A stretch of DNA of 64,000 bases from JABSQH01 sp039177505 (GTDB lineage Bacteria; Actinomycetota; Acidimicrobiia; Acidimicrobiales; Ilumatobacteraceae), in contig JBCDFR010000011.1 in NCBI GenBank assembly GCA_039177505.1, positions 12,322-76,321 of the forward strand, written 5' to 3'. Made by a program: the position numbers and the translations under genes. Positions 15,987 through 24,502 of the stretch are shown in pieces. Below the pieces are notes generated by a model. The model did not search any database and was not told the DNA's origin. It saw only the letters and a program-made list of their open reading frames with translations. The first letter of the stretch is position 1; each line of letters starts with the position of its first letter.

Positions 15987-16507
15987 TTCGCTCCCTCGCT
16001 GGTCGAGATCGCACCTGGCCCATCGATCGGCAGCGCACGGCATGCCAACTCGGCGAGCTGACCGACGTGTTCGGTGATCGACGGAATCTGCTCTGCGTGC
16101 AACACGTGCAGATACAGCGTCCCGGTGTCGGGCTCGGCATCGACCACCGCCGTACCCGGCGTGACGGTGATGGCCACCACGAGCATCAGCAGGTGTGACT
16201 TGGCATCGACCGGCGCATCGACTGCGATGATCGCCTCGTCGGTGTAGTCGGTCGGAGTGAGGATCTCACGGGCCACACTTACCGTCGAGCGCACGAGGTC
16301 GACAGCGACGAGCCAGAGGAACGTCAGCAACGGCCACAACCGAATCCCCCCGGAACCCGGCGGCGGCGGTGAGAACGAGACTGCGACGAGAGCCACGATC
16401 AATCCGGACGCGATGTTGGCGACGCTGATCGTGCGCCACAACGCACACCACACGGCGACGAGTGCGATCACGGTGACTGCCCGTCGAGGGGTAACGACAA
16501 AGTTCAC
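15983..16507 (-). CDS. mrpE: Na+/H+ antiporter subunit E
   Basis: 174 residues. Two to three N-terminal membrane segments are followed by FLWLVAVDLVRSTVSVAREILTP and the soluble signature LLMLVVAITVTPGTAVVDAEPDTGTLYLHVL, both diagnostic of MnhE. MrpE supports assembly of the antiporter rather than forming the main ion path. The ATG start overlaps the mrpD stop region (16504-16507) and the stop overlaps mrpF. Confidence 0.88.
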   Translation of the reverse strand: MNFVVTPRRAVTVIALVAVWCALWRTISVANIASGLIVALVAVSFSPPPPGSGGIRLWPLLTFLWLVAVDLVRSTVSVAREILTPTDYTDEAIIAVDAPVDAKSHLLMLVVAITVTPGTAVVDAEPDTGTLYLHVLHAEQIPSITEHVGQLAELACRALPIDGPGAISTSEGAK

Positions 16508-17985
16508 TCGGCGAGCACCTCCTCGATATAGGGAGTGCGGTCGAGCAACTCGTTGGCCACCCGCTCACTCATGTCCCACAGCGGGCCGGCGACGACCGCG
16601 ATGGTCAATGTGCCGAGCACGGCGATCGAGGTCGCCGATGTCATGAACCGCTTTGAGGTGCGACTCGACGCAGGCAATGCCGGAGCGGTGGGAGCGCCCC
16701 AGAACACACCGAGCCAGATCTTGGTCATCGACATGAGCGTGAGCACGCTGCCGACGAGGGACACCACCACGATGGCGATCGCTCCCTTGTCGATTCCGGC
16801 GTCGACCAACGCCAACTTGGCGACGAAGCCGGAGAATGGCGGCAGACCGGCGAGGCTGAGCGCGGGGAGCGCGAACAACGCAGCGATCACGGGTTTCGAC
16901 GTGGCCAGGCCGCCCACCTTGCTGAGCGTCGAGGTGCCTTGGTCGTCTTCGATCAGTCCACCCGAGAGGAACATCACTGTCTTGACCGGGATCTGATGGA
17001 TCAGGAACAACACCGCACCCGCGACACCGGCGACCGTGAACAAACCGAGCCCCATGATCATGTATCCGATCTGGCTCACGACGTGGAACGACAAGATGCG
17101 CTTGACGTCGTCTTGGGCCAGCGCGCCGAGCACCCCGACGATCATCGTCAGACCGGCGACGACGAGGAGCAGCGGCCCGAGGTCGTTCATCTCGGTGATC
17201 GTGAAGAATCTGATGATCACGTACACACCGATCTTGGTGAGTAGACCGGCGAACACCGCTGTGATCGATGTGGGTGCGGTGGGATAACTGTCGGGGAGCC
17301 ACGAGAACAGCGGGAAGATCGCCGCCTTCGTGCCGAACACGACGAGGAACCACAGTCCGATACCGAGTTGCACTCCACTCGACAGTTGCGGGATGCGCTC
17401 GGCGAGCAACGCCATGTTGACCGTCCCCGTGGCCGAGTACACGATGGCTACGCCGAACAGGAACAATGCCGACGCAAACAGGTTGATCACCACGTAGGTC
17501 ATGCCCGACCGGATCTGGGCTGCTCTGCCCTGGTGGGTCAACAAGACGTAGCTCGACACGAGGATCAGCTCGAACGCGACGAACAGCGTGAACAGATCGC
17601 CAGTGAGAACCGCCAGGCACACGCCACCGGTCAATACGAGGAGAATCGGACTGACCACCGCGGGATTGGCGCCGGCGGGGGTGCGGCGCTGGCCGATCGC
17701 GAACAACTCGACCACGGTGATCGTGGCGACGGCGATGAATAAGATCAAGGCGGCGAAGAGGTCGGCCACCAGCACAATGCCCAGTTCGGGCGACCACCCC
17801 CCGACGCGCAAGACCACCGTGCCGTCGCGTTCCACGGCGACGAGGAGCACAAACGAGAGCGCGGTGACGGCGAGCAGCGTGGCGATCGTGATCCCGTCGC
17901 GGAGCCGAGGAATCGTTCCGGTGGCCAACGCCAGCGCGGCCGCCAGCAATGGCAGTACGACGACGAGGGCAATAATCGCCGTCAT
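16504..17985 (-). CDS. mrpD: Na+/H+ antiporter subunit D (NuoM/N-like)
   Basis: 493 residues with about fourteen membrane segments. It belongs to the proton-translocating NuoL/M/N family. TGDLFTLFVAFELILVSSYVLL contains the conserved membrane Glu, FGTKAAIFPLFSWLPDSYPTAPTSITAVFAGLLTKIGVYVIIR holds the key Lys residues and kinked helix, and DDVKRILSFHVVSQIGYMIMGLG follows. MrpD forms one of two antiporter-like channels of the complex. ATG 17985 overlaps the mrpC stop by four bases. Confidence 0.92.
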   Translation of the reverse strand: MTAIIALVVVLPLLAAALALATGTIPRLRDGITIATLLAVTALSFVLLVAVERDGTVVLRVGGWSPELGIVLVADLFAALILFIAVATITVVELFAIGQRRTPAGANPAVVSPILLVLTGGVCLAVLTGDLFTLFVAFELILVSSYVLLTHQGRAAQIRSGMTYVVINLFASALFLFGVAIVYSATGTVNMALLAERIPQLSSGVQLGIGLWFLVVFGTKAAIFPLFSWLPDSYPTAPTSITAVFAGLLTKIGVYVIIRFFTITEMNDLGPLLLVVAGLTMIVGVLGALAQDDVKRILSFHVVSQIGYMIMGLGLFTVAGVAGAVLFLIHQIPVKTVMFLSGGLIEDDQGTSTLSKVGGLATSKPVIAALFALPALSLAGLPPFSGFVAKLALVDAGIDKGAIAIVVVSLVGSVLTLMSMTKIWLGVFWGAPTAPALPASSRTSKRFMTSATSIAVLGTLTIAVVAGPLWDMSERVANELLDRTPYIEEVLAE

Positions 17986-18485
17986 CGTGCCGACCCGTCC
18001 GATGGTGGCGTGTCCGACGGTGCGGCATCGCCTGACCGTGCCGCATCGGACGGCGGCGTGGTCGCTTCGGGGATGGTCCACTCGCGCTCATCGACGTACT
18101 CGCCATGGTCGTGCTCGATGCCGTCATCGTGGAGTCCACCGTGGATGGCGGCAATTCGCCGATCTTCGATGTCGTCTTCGACGAGGTCATTGCCGGTGAG
18201 CTGTTGCTGGCGCCGGGCGAGCGCAAGGACGAACAATGTCAGACCGAACGAGATCACGATGGCCGTCAGTGCCAGCGCCTGAGGCAATGGGTTGGCAAGG
18301 CTGCCGTCGGAGCCATCGGCGATCGGGGCGTCTCCCGAGGGTCCCCCGGCGGCGATGAGCGCGAGCACCGTGGCGTGACCGATCAACGCGAAGCCGATCA
18401 CGATTCGGCTGAGCGAACGTGCGGTGATGAGAAACGTCCCGGCCGCGGCAAGACCAGCGACCCCGAGGATCAGCGCGGCGCTCAC
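17982..18485 (-). CDS. mrpC: Na+/H+ antiporter subunit C (NuoK-like) with long acidic tail
   Basis: 167 residues. The first 90 are NuoK/MnhC-like with three membrane segments (VIGFALIGHATVLALIAA; NPLPQALALTAIVISFGLTLFVLALARR). The last 75 residues are unusually long and charged, with IEDRRIAAIHGGLHDDGIEHDHGEYVDEREW and a Ser/Asp/Pro-rich end, probably disordered in the cytoplasm. MrpC is the NuoK counterpart in the antiporter. Four-base overlaps join it to mrpB and mrpD. Confidence 0.88.
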   Translation of the reverse strand: MSAALILGVAGLAAAGTFLITARSLSRIVIGFALIGHATVLALIAAGGPSGDAPIADGSDGSLANPLPQALALTAIVISFGLTLFVLALARRQQQLTGNDLVEDDIEDRRIAAIHGGLHDDGIEHDHGEYVDEREWTIPEATTPPSDAARSGDAAPSDTPPSDGSAR

Positions 18486-18982
18486 GCCTTGTCCTCCGAA
18501 GCTCCACTCGACTCACCGGTTCGCACATCGATCTCGGCCCGACGGACGCGTGAGGTGCGCCGCGCATCCTGGGACAGATCGGTGGCCCCGAGTCCATCGA
18601 GCAACGACAGGATCAGGCCGACGACGATCAGCGTGACGCCGATGTCGAAGGGCAAGGCACTGCCGGACTTGACCTTGCCGAGGACCGGAACCGTCCCTTC
18701 GATCACCACCTGGTTGAGCAGCGGCTCGCCCCACAACAGCGGTGCCAGCGCACACACACAGACGATCACTCCGCCCCACGCGAGGTAGCCGACGGCGTGC
18801 TCGGGTCGCTGCAGGCCGGCGACGGTGCGCAACACGACCACTGCGCCGAACAGCAGCCCGGCGGCGAAGCCGCCTCCCGGTTGGTTGTGACCGGCGAAGA
18901 GTGCGAACGCGCCGATCATGATCGCCAGCGGACTGGCGGCCTGAATAGCCAGCCGCACGATCGGCGAACGACTGGCGATCAT
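18482..18982 (-). CDS. mrpB: Na+/H+ antiporter subunit B (MnhB domain)
   Basis: 166 residues with four membrane segments. SPLAIMIGAFALFAGHNQPGGGFAAGLLFGAVVVLR is the MnhB signature (GHxxPGGGFxGG). GSALPFDIGVTLIVVGLILSLLDGL closes the core, and an Arg-rich and acidic tail follows. It overlaps mrpA by four bases (ATGA). A structural subunit of the Mrp complex. Confidence 0.9.
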   Translation of the reverse strand: MIASRSPIVRLAIQAASPLAIMIGAFALFAGHNQPGGGFAAGLLFGAVVVLRTVAGLQRPEHAVGYLAWGGVIVCVCALAPLLWGEPLLNQVVIEGTVPVLGKVKSGSALPFDIGVTLIVVGLILSLLDGLGATDLSQDARRTSRVRRAEIDVRTGESSGASEDKA

Positions 18983-21312
18983 GACGACACGTCCTCGGTC
19001 AGTCGTTCGTCGTCGTCGGACTCGTCGATCGGGTGTGCGTCGAGACCACTTGCTTCCTCGTCGCGCCGGACCTTGGCGAGCGTGAGAATGCCGAGGGCCA
19101 CCACGATCAATACGACTACCTCGCCGAGCGTGTCGAGGGCACGAATGTCGGTGAGGATCACGTTGACGACGTTGTTGCCGCCACCTTCGTTAACCGCACC
19201 TTCGGTCAGTTCGTCGATGGGCGGTGTGCCGGTCCGGTCCGAGGCGCTGGCCGCGAGGGCCACTGCGACGACGATACCGACGCACACCGATGCGATGATG
19301 CGCCACACGAGCCACGGGCGCGACACCGCCGGGAAGCGCCGTCGCAGCGCGCCGAGGCCGACGACGAAGCCGACGACGACGACGGTCTCCACCAACAGCT
19401 GCGTGAGTACCAGGTCGGGCGCGCCTTGGCCGAAGAACAAACCGGCAACACCGAAGCCGACCGCTCCGAGCACCATCGCAGCAGCGAGCCGGGTGCGAAT
19501 GATGGTGGCTGCGATCGATGCGGCGACGACCAGCACGACGAGTGCCGCTTGGGTGGCGTTGTCCCACCGATACAGCACCCCGATGTCGACCTCGGCGTAG
19601 AAGGGACTGATGGCTGCGAGCAAGACGAGCACAGTGGTGGCCAGATACGCCGGCAGCGAGCCGTGCTGGACGATGGCCGCCACGCGTCTGGCGAGCACAA
19701 CGATCGAGTCGATCCCCCAGTCGACGCCATAGGCACCGCGCGGCAGCGGCCCGTCGACCACCCGTCGACGATGCAGCACCCAACCGATCACCGCTCCGAG
19801 GCCGATGATGATGCACGAGATGACAAACGCGTCCTTCAGGCCAGGCCAGCGGATCAGCGAGTAGACCTCCGACGACTGCTGCACGAGCACGCTCACCGGG
19901 CGGACGACAACGTCGGTCACCCAGGTGAGGAACACGAAGCCGAGCAATGACGCGGCGCCCAGCACGATCTCTGGCCCCGACATCGCCCACCGCCGGGGCG
20001 CGACCGCGGTGGGCTCATCTCCCCTTCGGGCCGGACTGAACACGCCGAGCAACAGCCGAGCGGTGTAGGCCACGGTGAGCACCGAACCACCGAGCACACC
20101 AACGCCGACGATGAACTGGTCGAACCCCGAGAGTCCGAGCACGGCTTCCACTGCTGCTTCCTTGGCCGGGAAGCCGAGCATGGGTGGTACACCGGCCATC
20201 GAAGCACCCGCCAGGACGGCGACGACAAAGGCGACCGGCATCGATCGGGCCAGACCGTGGAGTTGGTTGATATCGCGGGTGCCTGTGCGCACGTCGATAT
20301 CGCCGACCACCATGAACAGCGCCGCCTTGAATACGGCGTGAGCGACGAGGATCGACATTGCAGCGAAGGTCGCCTTGCCCGTGCCAACCGCCAGCAGCGT
20401 CACCAGGAGACCCAACTGCGACACCGTCCCCCAAGCGAGGATGAGCTTGGCGTCGACGTGACGCAGCGCACCGATTGCGCCCCAGACGATGGTGATGATG
20501 CCGAAGGTCAGCCCCAGCGGCTTCCAGGCGTCGGTATCGCGCAGGGCGGGCGCGAGCAGTGCGATCAGGATCACGCCAGCTTTGACCATCGTGGCCGAGT
20601 GCAGGTAGGCGCTGACCGGGGTTGGCGCAGCCATTGCGCCCGGCAACCACACGTGGAACGGCACCTGCGCCGACTTGGTGGCAGCGGCGACGATGACGAG
20701 CACGCCCGCCGCGGTGGCTTGGCCGCCCGAGAGCGCCGACAGCTCTGTGAGGCGCGCCGATCCAGCAGCGTCGACGAAAAGAACGAACCCGGCGAGCAAC
20801 ACCAGCCCGCCGCTCGCGGTGATCACCAGTGCTCGGCGGGCGGCAGTGCGCGCCACCGGGTCGGTGTTCTTGAATCCGACCAAGAGGAACGACGTCACCG
20901 ACGTGAGCTCCCAGAACACGAACAAGGTCCACACCGTTTCGGCCCAGACGAGCCCGAGCATCGCCGTGGAGAACGCGAGCAGCGTGGCGGCGAACCGCCC
21001 GACACCCGCAGCAGACGCCGAGAAGTACCCGCTGGCATACACGCAGACGAGCGCCCCGATGCCCGACACCAACACGGCGAGCAGGGCACCCATCGCGTCG
21101 ACGCGGAAGGCGAACTCGAGATCGAGTCCGGTGACCCACTCGACGCCAACGCTGGTGGTGGTCGTCGTGCCCAGTTGCGTCCATGCCCAGATCGCCGTGG
21201 CGGCCATTGGTGCGCCGGCCAGCCACAACGAGGCACGCCCACCTACTCGCGCAGCAAAGGCCGGAATGGCGGCGGCCACGACGACGTGGGCCGCAAGGAG
21301 GGCCCAGATCAC
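18979..21312 (-). CDS. mrpA: Na+/H+ antiporter subunit A (NuoL-like plus MbhE region)
   Basis: 777 residues from the GTG at 21312 (MIWALLAAHVVVAAAIPAFAARVGGRASLW). The large NuoL-like domain includes VWTLFVFWELTSVTSFLLVGF, KSAQVPFHVWLPGAMAAPTPVSAYLHSATMVKAGV and VDAKLILAWGTVSQLGLL. The C-terminal third has the DUF4040/MbhE region (GAPDLVLTQLLVETV; NVVNVILTDIRALDTLGEVVVL). MrpA carries the main ion pathway. Upstream in-frame codons to 21474 were rejected: they would run through the likely promoter and overlap the divergent sigma-factor gene. First gene of the mrpABCDEFG operon. Confidence 0.9.
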   Translation of the reverse strand: MIWALLAAHVVVAAAIPAFAARVGGRASLWLAGAPMAATAIWAWTQLGTTTTTSVGVEWVTGLDLEFAFRVDAMGALLAVLVSGIGALVCVYASGYFSASAAGVGRFAATLLAFSTAMLGLVWAETVWTLFVFWELTSVTSFLLVGFKNTDPVARTAARRALVITASGGLVLLAGFVLFVDAAGSARLTELSALSGGQATAAGVLVIVAAATKSAQVPFHVWLPGAMAAPTPVSAYLHSATMVKAGVILIALLAPALRDTDAWKPLGLTFGIITIVWGAIGALRHVDAKLILAWGTVSQLGLLVTLLAVGTGKATFAAMSILVAHAVFKAALFMVVGDIDVRTGTRDINQLHGLARSMPVAFVVAVLAGASMAGVPPMLGFPAKEAAVEAVLGLSGFDQFIVGVGVLGGSVLTVAYTARLLLGVFSPARRGDEPTAVAPRRWAMSGPEIVLGAASLLGFVFLTWVTDVVVRPVSVLVQQSSEVYSLIRWPGLKDAFVISCIIIGLGAVIGWVLHRRRVVDGPLPRGAYGVDWGIDSIVVLARRVAAIVQHGSLPAYLATTVLVLLAAISPFYAEVDIGVLYRWDNATQAALVVLVVAASIAATIIRTRLAAAMVLGAVGFGVAGLFFGQGAPDLVLTQLLVETVVVVGFVVGLGALRRRFPAVSRPWLVWRIIASVCVGIVVAVALAASASDRTGTPPIDELTEGAVNEGGGNNVVNVILTDIRALDTLGEVVVLIVVALGILTLAKVRRDEEASGLDAHPIDESDDDERLTEDVSS

Positions 21313-21376
21313 AACGGCAGGTGGCGGGGGTGGTGCGGCATCGACGGGAGCGGGATGGGGGTTCCCGAACGATGAC

Positions 21377-21382
21377 AGTATA
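21377..21382 (-). promoter_or_regulatory. -10 box for the mrp operon
   Basis: TATACT on the minus strand would place the transcription start near 21370, about 58 bases upstream of the GTG at 21312. No convincing -35 at 17 bp; TTGGAG is present at 20 bp. Confidence 0.35.
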
Positions 21383-21408
21383 GGGGGCTCACAACATGCG
21401 CTCTCCAA

Positions 21409-21437
21409 TTGACGATTTGCATCGTACGAATTAGTGT
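21409..21437 (+). promoter_or_regulatory. Promoter of the sigma-factor gene, leaderless
   Basis: TTGACG (21409-21414), a 17-base spacer, then TAGTGT (21432-21437), six bases before the ATG at 21444. This is the best -35/-10 pair in the window. The predicted start of transcription falls on or next to the A of the ATG. Confidence 0.55.
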
Positions 21438-21443
21438 GCGTAT

Positions 21444-22292
21444 ATGCCGACCGATCAAGCCGTACGCCAACCACGAACGATCCCTCAACCGGGGTGGCGA
21501 CAGAGTCATCGACTGCTCACGGCGGTCGAAGAGCGCGAGTTAGCACAACGAATCGAAGCGGGCCGCGATGCGCAAGCGCGCGTCGACGACGGATGCGGCC
21601 GACCCGGCGACGACGACGTGATCGGGGGTGCACACCGAGCCCGCCACGAATTCATGGAGTGCAACGTCCGACTCGTGCAGAGCGTGGCCAACGGTTTTCA
21701 TCTGCCAGGGCACGTGGATCGTGAAGACGCCGTACAGGACGGCATGCTCGGGCTCGAACGTGCTGTCGATCGGTTCGACTGGCGTCGTGGCTACAAGTTT
21801 TCGACGTACGCCACGTGGTGGATCCGCCAAGCGATCCAGCGCGGGCTGGAGACCACCTCATCGACCATTCGCATCCCCGCCCAGCGGGCGCGCGAACTGC
21901 GCTCGGCGCACGCCTCGGCGATCGCCACGCCCGAACAGGGTCGCCGCCCACTCAGCGCCGCCCTCGCGACGATCGACCAGCTCACTACCACCGATTCGAT
22001 CGATCGCCTCGTCGGTGACGCTCCCCTCGGGTCAATGCTCTCAGGCGACATCGAGCCACCCGAAGAACGGGCGATGCGGACGGTCACCGATCAAGCGGTC
22101 CGCCGACTGGTCGACGATCTCGATCCGCCGACGCGCTACGCCGTTCGGGCGCGCTTCGGCCTCGACGACGACGTCCCGGCGACCTATGGCCAGATCGGAC
22201 TCGAGCTCGGCGTCACCGCCCAAGCGGCGCGTCGACGCGTCGAACGAGCACTGGGGCGGATGCGCGAGGACGCAGCGCGGTTCGTCGCCTGA
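21444..22292 (+). CDS. RNA polymerase sigma-70 family factor
   Basis: 282 residues. Region 2 is clear: VRLVQSVANGFHLPGHVDREDAVQDGMLGLERAVDRFDWRRGYKFSTYATWWIRQAIQR contains the core-binding and -10-reading helices. Region 3 is short and drifted. Region 4 is VRRLVDDLDPPTRYAVRARFGLDDDVPATYGQIGLELGVTAQAARRRVERALGRMR, with the helix-turn-helix. Region 1.1 is absent, and RTIPQPGWRQSHRLLTAVEERELAQRIEAG resembles region 1.2. It is thus a group 2/3-like alternative factor. It is divergent from the mrp operon across a shared 130-bp intergenic region, so a link to salt or pH stress is plausible but unproven. Confidence 0.85.
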   Translation: MPTDQAVRQPRTIPQPGWRQSHRLLTAVEERELAQRIEAGRDAQARVDDGCGRPGDDDVIGGAHRARHEFMECNVRLVQSVANGFHLPGHVDREDAVQDGMLGLERAVDRFDWRRGYKFSTYATWWIRQAIQRGLETTSSTIRIPAQRARELRSAHASAIATPEQGRRPLSAALATIDQLTTTDSIDRLVGDAPLGSMLSGDIEPPEERAMRTVTDQAVRRLVDDLDPPTRYAVRARFGLDDDVPATYGQIGLELGVTAQAARRRVERALGRMREDAARFVA

Positions 22293-22329
22293 CGCTGGTC
22301 CCTCACACGTCAATCGGTACGCGCCGGTC

Positions 22330-23292
22330 TCACCGAGCGACTTCGTTGCGGAGCGCGGCGCCGCGTAACAGACGCTCGAGATTGTCGAAGAACAGCTCGT
22401 CGACGGTCGCAGCGGTGCGGTCGGTGGTACCCGAGTTATGCGGCGTGATGATCGTGTTCGGCGCGTCCCACAATGGATCGTCGGCCGGCAACGGCTCGGG
22501 ATCGAACACGTCGAGACCCGCCCCCGCAATCGATCCGGACTGCAGCGCATCGAGCAGAGCGGCCTGGTCGACCAGCTCGCCTCGCCCCACGTTGACGAAC
22601 AAAGCGTCGGCCGCCATCGCCTCGAACACCACTGCGTCGACCACGCCACGCGTGTTGTCGGTGAGCGGAACGGCGAGGACGACAGCGCCTGCAGTACGCA
22701 CCGCATCTGCGAGTTGACCGATCGGCCGAACTGGGTGCGGCTCGTCACCACGCGCCGCGCGGCGGACGATCACCGGGTGCATGCCCAACGCGCCGCCGAG
22801 TCGGGCGACCGCCTGTCCGATCGGCCCCCAGCCCACGATGACCAGCTCGCGACCGGCCAGATCCTGGTACCGCTGAGGGGCCCACTCGTGACGCGCCTGC
22901 GCTGCCGCGAGTCGTGGGAGCTGGCGGGACAACGCGAGGAGGTACATCATTGCGGTGCCGGCGATCGGTTCCGCGCTCGCGCCGGACGAGGTCGTCAGCC
23001 GTACGCCGCGATCGACAAAAGTCTGAAACACCGGATGGTCGACGCCGGCAGACATCGTGTGCAACCACTGCAACCGCGGAGCGTCGAGCGCAACCGCCAT
23101 GAAGTTGGGGGTCAGCTCGGGCCATGCGTCGTTGGAGAAGAACGCCATCGTCAAGGCTGAGACATCCGACGGGAGGACGGTCACGCCTGCGTCGATCTCG
23201 ACCACTCGAACCCGGTCAAGCGCCTCGATGCGGTCGCGATGACGGGCGTGGGTCGCGGCGGTGAGCAGCAACACGTCGGTGCGGTCGGGCAT
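22330..23292 (-). CDS. D-2-hydroxyacid dehydrogenase family protein
   Basis: 320 residues. The catalytic-domain strand LQWLHTMSAGVDHPVF and the nucleotide-binding domain LAGRELVIVGWGPIGQAVARLGGALGMHPVIVRR are typical, as are LFVNVGRGELVDQAALLDAL and GLDVFDPEPLPADDPLWDAPNTIITPHNSG, which holds the catalytic His. The Arg and Glu positions appear retained (VGRGELV; DPEPL). The enzyme reduces a 2-keto acid or oxidises a D-2-hydroxy acid with NAD(P). ATG 23292 is chosen because upstream in-frame sequence overlaps the divergent nitronate monooxygenase (23356) and is not protein-like. A second, more divergent member lies at 58844. Confidence 0.85.
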   Translation of the reverse strand: MPDRTDVLLLTAATHARHRDRIEALDRVRVVEIDAGVTVLPSDVSALTMAFFSNDAWPELTPNFMAVALDAPRLQWLHTMSAGVDHPVFQTFVDRGVRLTTSSGASAEPIAGTAMMYLLALSRQLPRLAAAQARHEWAPQRYQDLAGRELVIVGWGPIGQAVARLGGALGMHPVIVRRAARGDEPHPVRPIGQLADAVRTAGAVVLAVPLTDNTRGVVDAVVFEAMAADALFVNVGRGELVDQAALLDALQSGSIAGAGLDVFDPEPLPADDPLWDAPNTIITPHNSGTTDRTAATVDELFFDNLERLLRGAALRNEVAR

Positions 23293-23355
23293 CGCCAGAT
23301 CGAAGCACGCGCCGTCACTTCGTGTCGAGATCGGCGGGCGGGTCACACTGACAGC

Positions 23356-24501
23356 ATGAGAACCGCAGCCACGGAGATGCTCGACATCGAGTTCCCGATC
23401 TTTGCGTTCAGCCACTGCCGCGACGTCGTGGCGGCAGTGTCGAGAGCTGGGGGCCTCGGCGTGCTCGGGGCCGTCGCCCACTCGCCCGAGCAACTCGAGA
23501 TCGACCTCCAGTGGATCGAGGACGAAATCGGCGACCTGCCGTACGGCGTCGACCTGATCATCCCGGCGAAGTACGCCGGCGAGGAAGACGGGGGATACAC
23601 GCTCGACGACATCGCTGCGCTGATCCCCGACACACACCGCGAGTTCGTCAACGACATCCTCGCCCGATACGACGTGCCCGACCTGCCGGCAAACGACGAC
23701 ACCAGGGCGAGCACCGCAGTGTCCGGTAGCGGCGGCGACGCACCCTTCAGCGCGAACACCGCGGGACCACAGCTCGAGATCGCCTTGGCCCACCGGACCG
23801 CGTTCGTGGCCAACGCCCTCGGCCCGCCACCGCAGTTCTTGATTGATCGGGTCAAGCAGGAAGGACGGCTCATCGGCGCTCTCGCGGGCCGGCCACAACA
23901 CGCCGAGCGGCACCAAGCGGCCGGCGTCGACCTGATCATCGCCCAAGGTTCCGAGGCCGGCGGACACACGGGTGAAATCGGGTCGATGGTGCTGATCCCC
24001 GAAATCGTCGACGCTGTCGACATCCCGGTACTCGGCGCGGGCGGTATCGGCCGGGGTCGGCAGATGGCAGCCGCGATGGCCCTCGGTGCACAGGGTGTGT
24101 GGTGTGGTTCGGTGTGGTTGACCACCGACGAGGCCGAGACACATCCGGTGGTGAAGGAGAAGTTCCTCGCCGCATCGTCGGCCGACACGATCCGCTCACG
24201 CAGCCTCACCGGCAAGCACGCCCGCATGCTGAAGTCGGCGTGGACCGAAGAATGGGCTCGCGAAGACACACCTGACCCGCTCGGTATGCCGCTCCAGCCG
24301 ATCCTGACCAACGAGGCGCAGCGGCGGATCTCGCGTGCCGCCCACACGAACGGATCTGGCGCCGAGAAACTCGCCAACTACTTCGTCGGTCAGATCGTGG
24401 GCACGATGAACCGCCCCAGGTCGGCCGGGCAAGTCGTGATGGACATGGTCGAGGAGTTCATCGAGGCGACCGAGTCGTTGAGCAAGCAGCTCGAGGTCTG
24501 A
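23356..24501 (+). CDS. Nitronate monooxygenase/2-nitropropane dioxygenase family
   Basis: 381 residues. TIM-barrel FMN enzyme: TEMLDIEFPIFAFSHCRDVVAAVSRAGGLGVLGA is the N-terminal barrel signature, VDLIIAQGSEAGGHTG carries the His motif, and PVLGAGGIGRGRQMAAAMALGAQGVWCGSVWL is the phosphate-binding end. An insert of about 90 residues (YGVDLIIPAKYAGEEDGGYTL…) differs from short NMOs and is typical of an actinobacterial subgroup that may act on other substrates. It is co-directional with the epoxide hydrolase, one base apart, so they form an operon. Confidence 0.85.
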   Translation: MRTAATEMLDIEFPIFAFSHCRDVVAAVSRAGGLGVLGAVAHSPEQLEIDLQWIEDEIGDLPYGVDLIIPAKYAGEEDGGYTLDDIAALIPDTHREFVNDILARYDVPDLPANDDTRASTAVSGSGGDAPFSANTAGPQLEIALAHRTAFVANALGPPPQFLIDRVKQEGRLIGALAGRPQHAERHQAAGVDLIIAQGSEAGGHTGEIGSMVLIPEIVDAVDIPVLGAGGIGRGRQMAAAMALGAQGVWCGSVWLTTDEAETHPVVKEKFLAASSADTIRSRSLTGKHARMLKSAWTEEWAREDTPDPLGMPLQPILTNEAQRRISRAAHTNGSGAEKLANYFVGQIVGTMNRPRSAGQVVMDMVEEFIEATESLSKQLEV

Positions 24502-24502
24502 C

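Noticed and set aside
16565..18226. 553-codon minus-strand frame
   Set aside because: Same strand but another frame across mrpD and mrpC; basic, no membrane segments, no family.
21313..21474. 54-codon N-terminal extension of mrpA
   Set aside because: Would overlap the divergent sigma gene and its promoter; Cys/Pro-rich sequence unlike MrpA N-termini.
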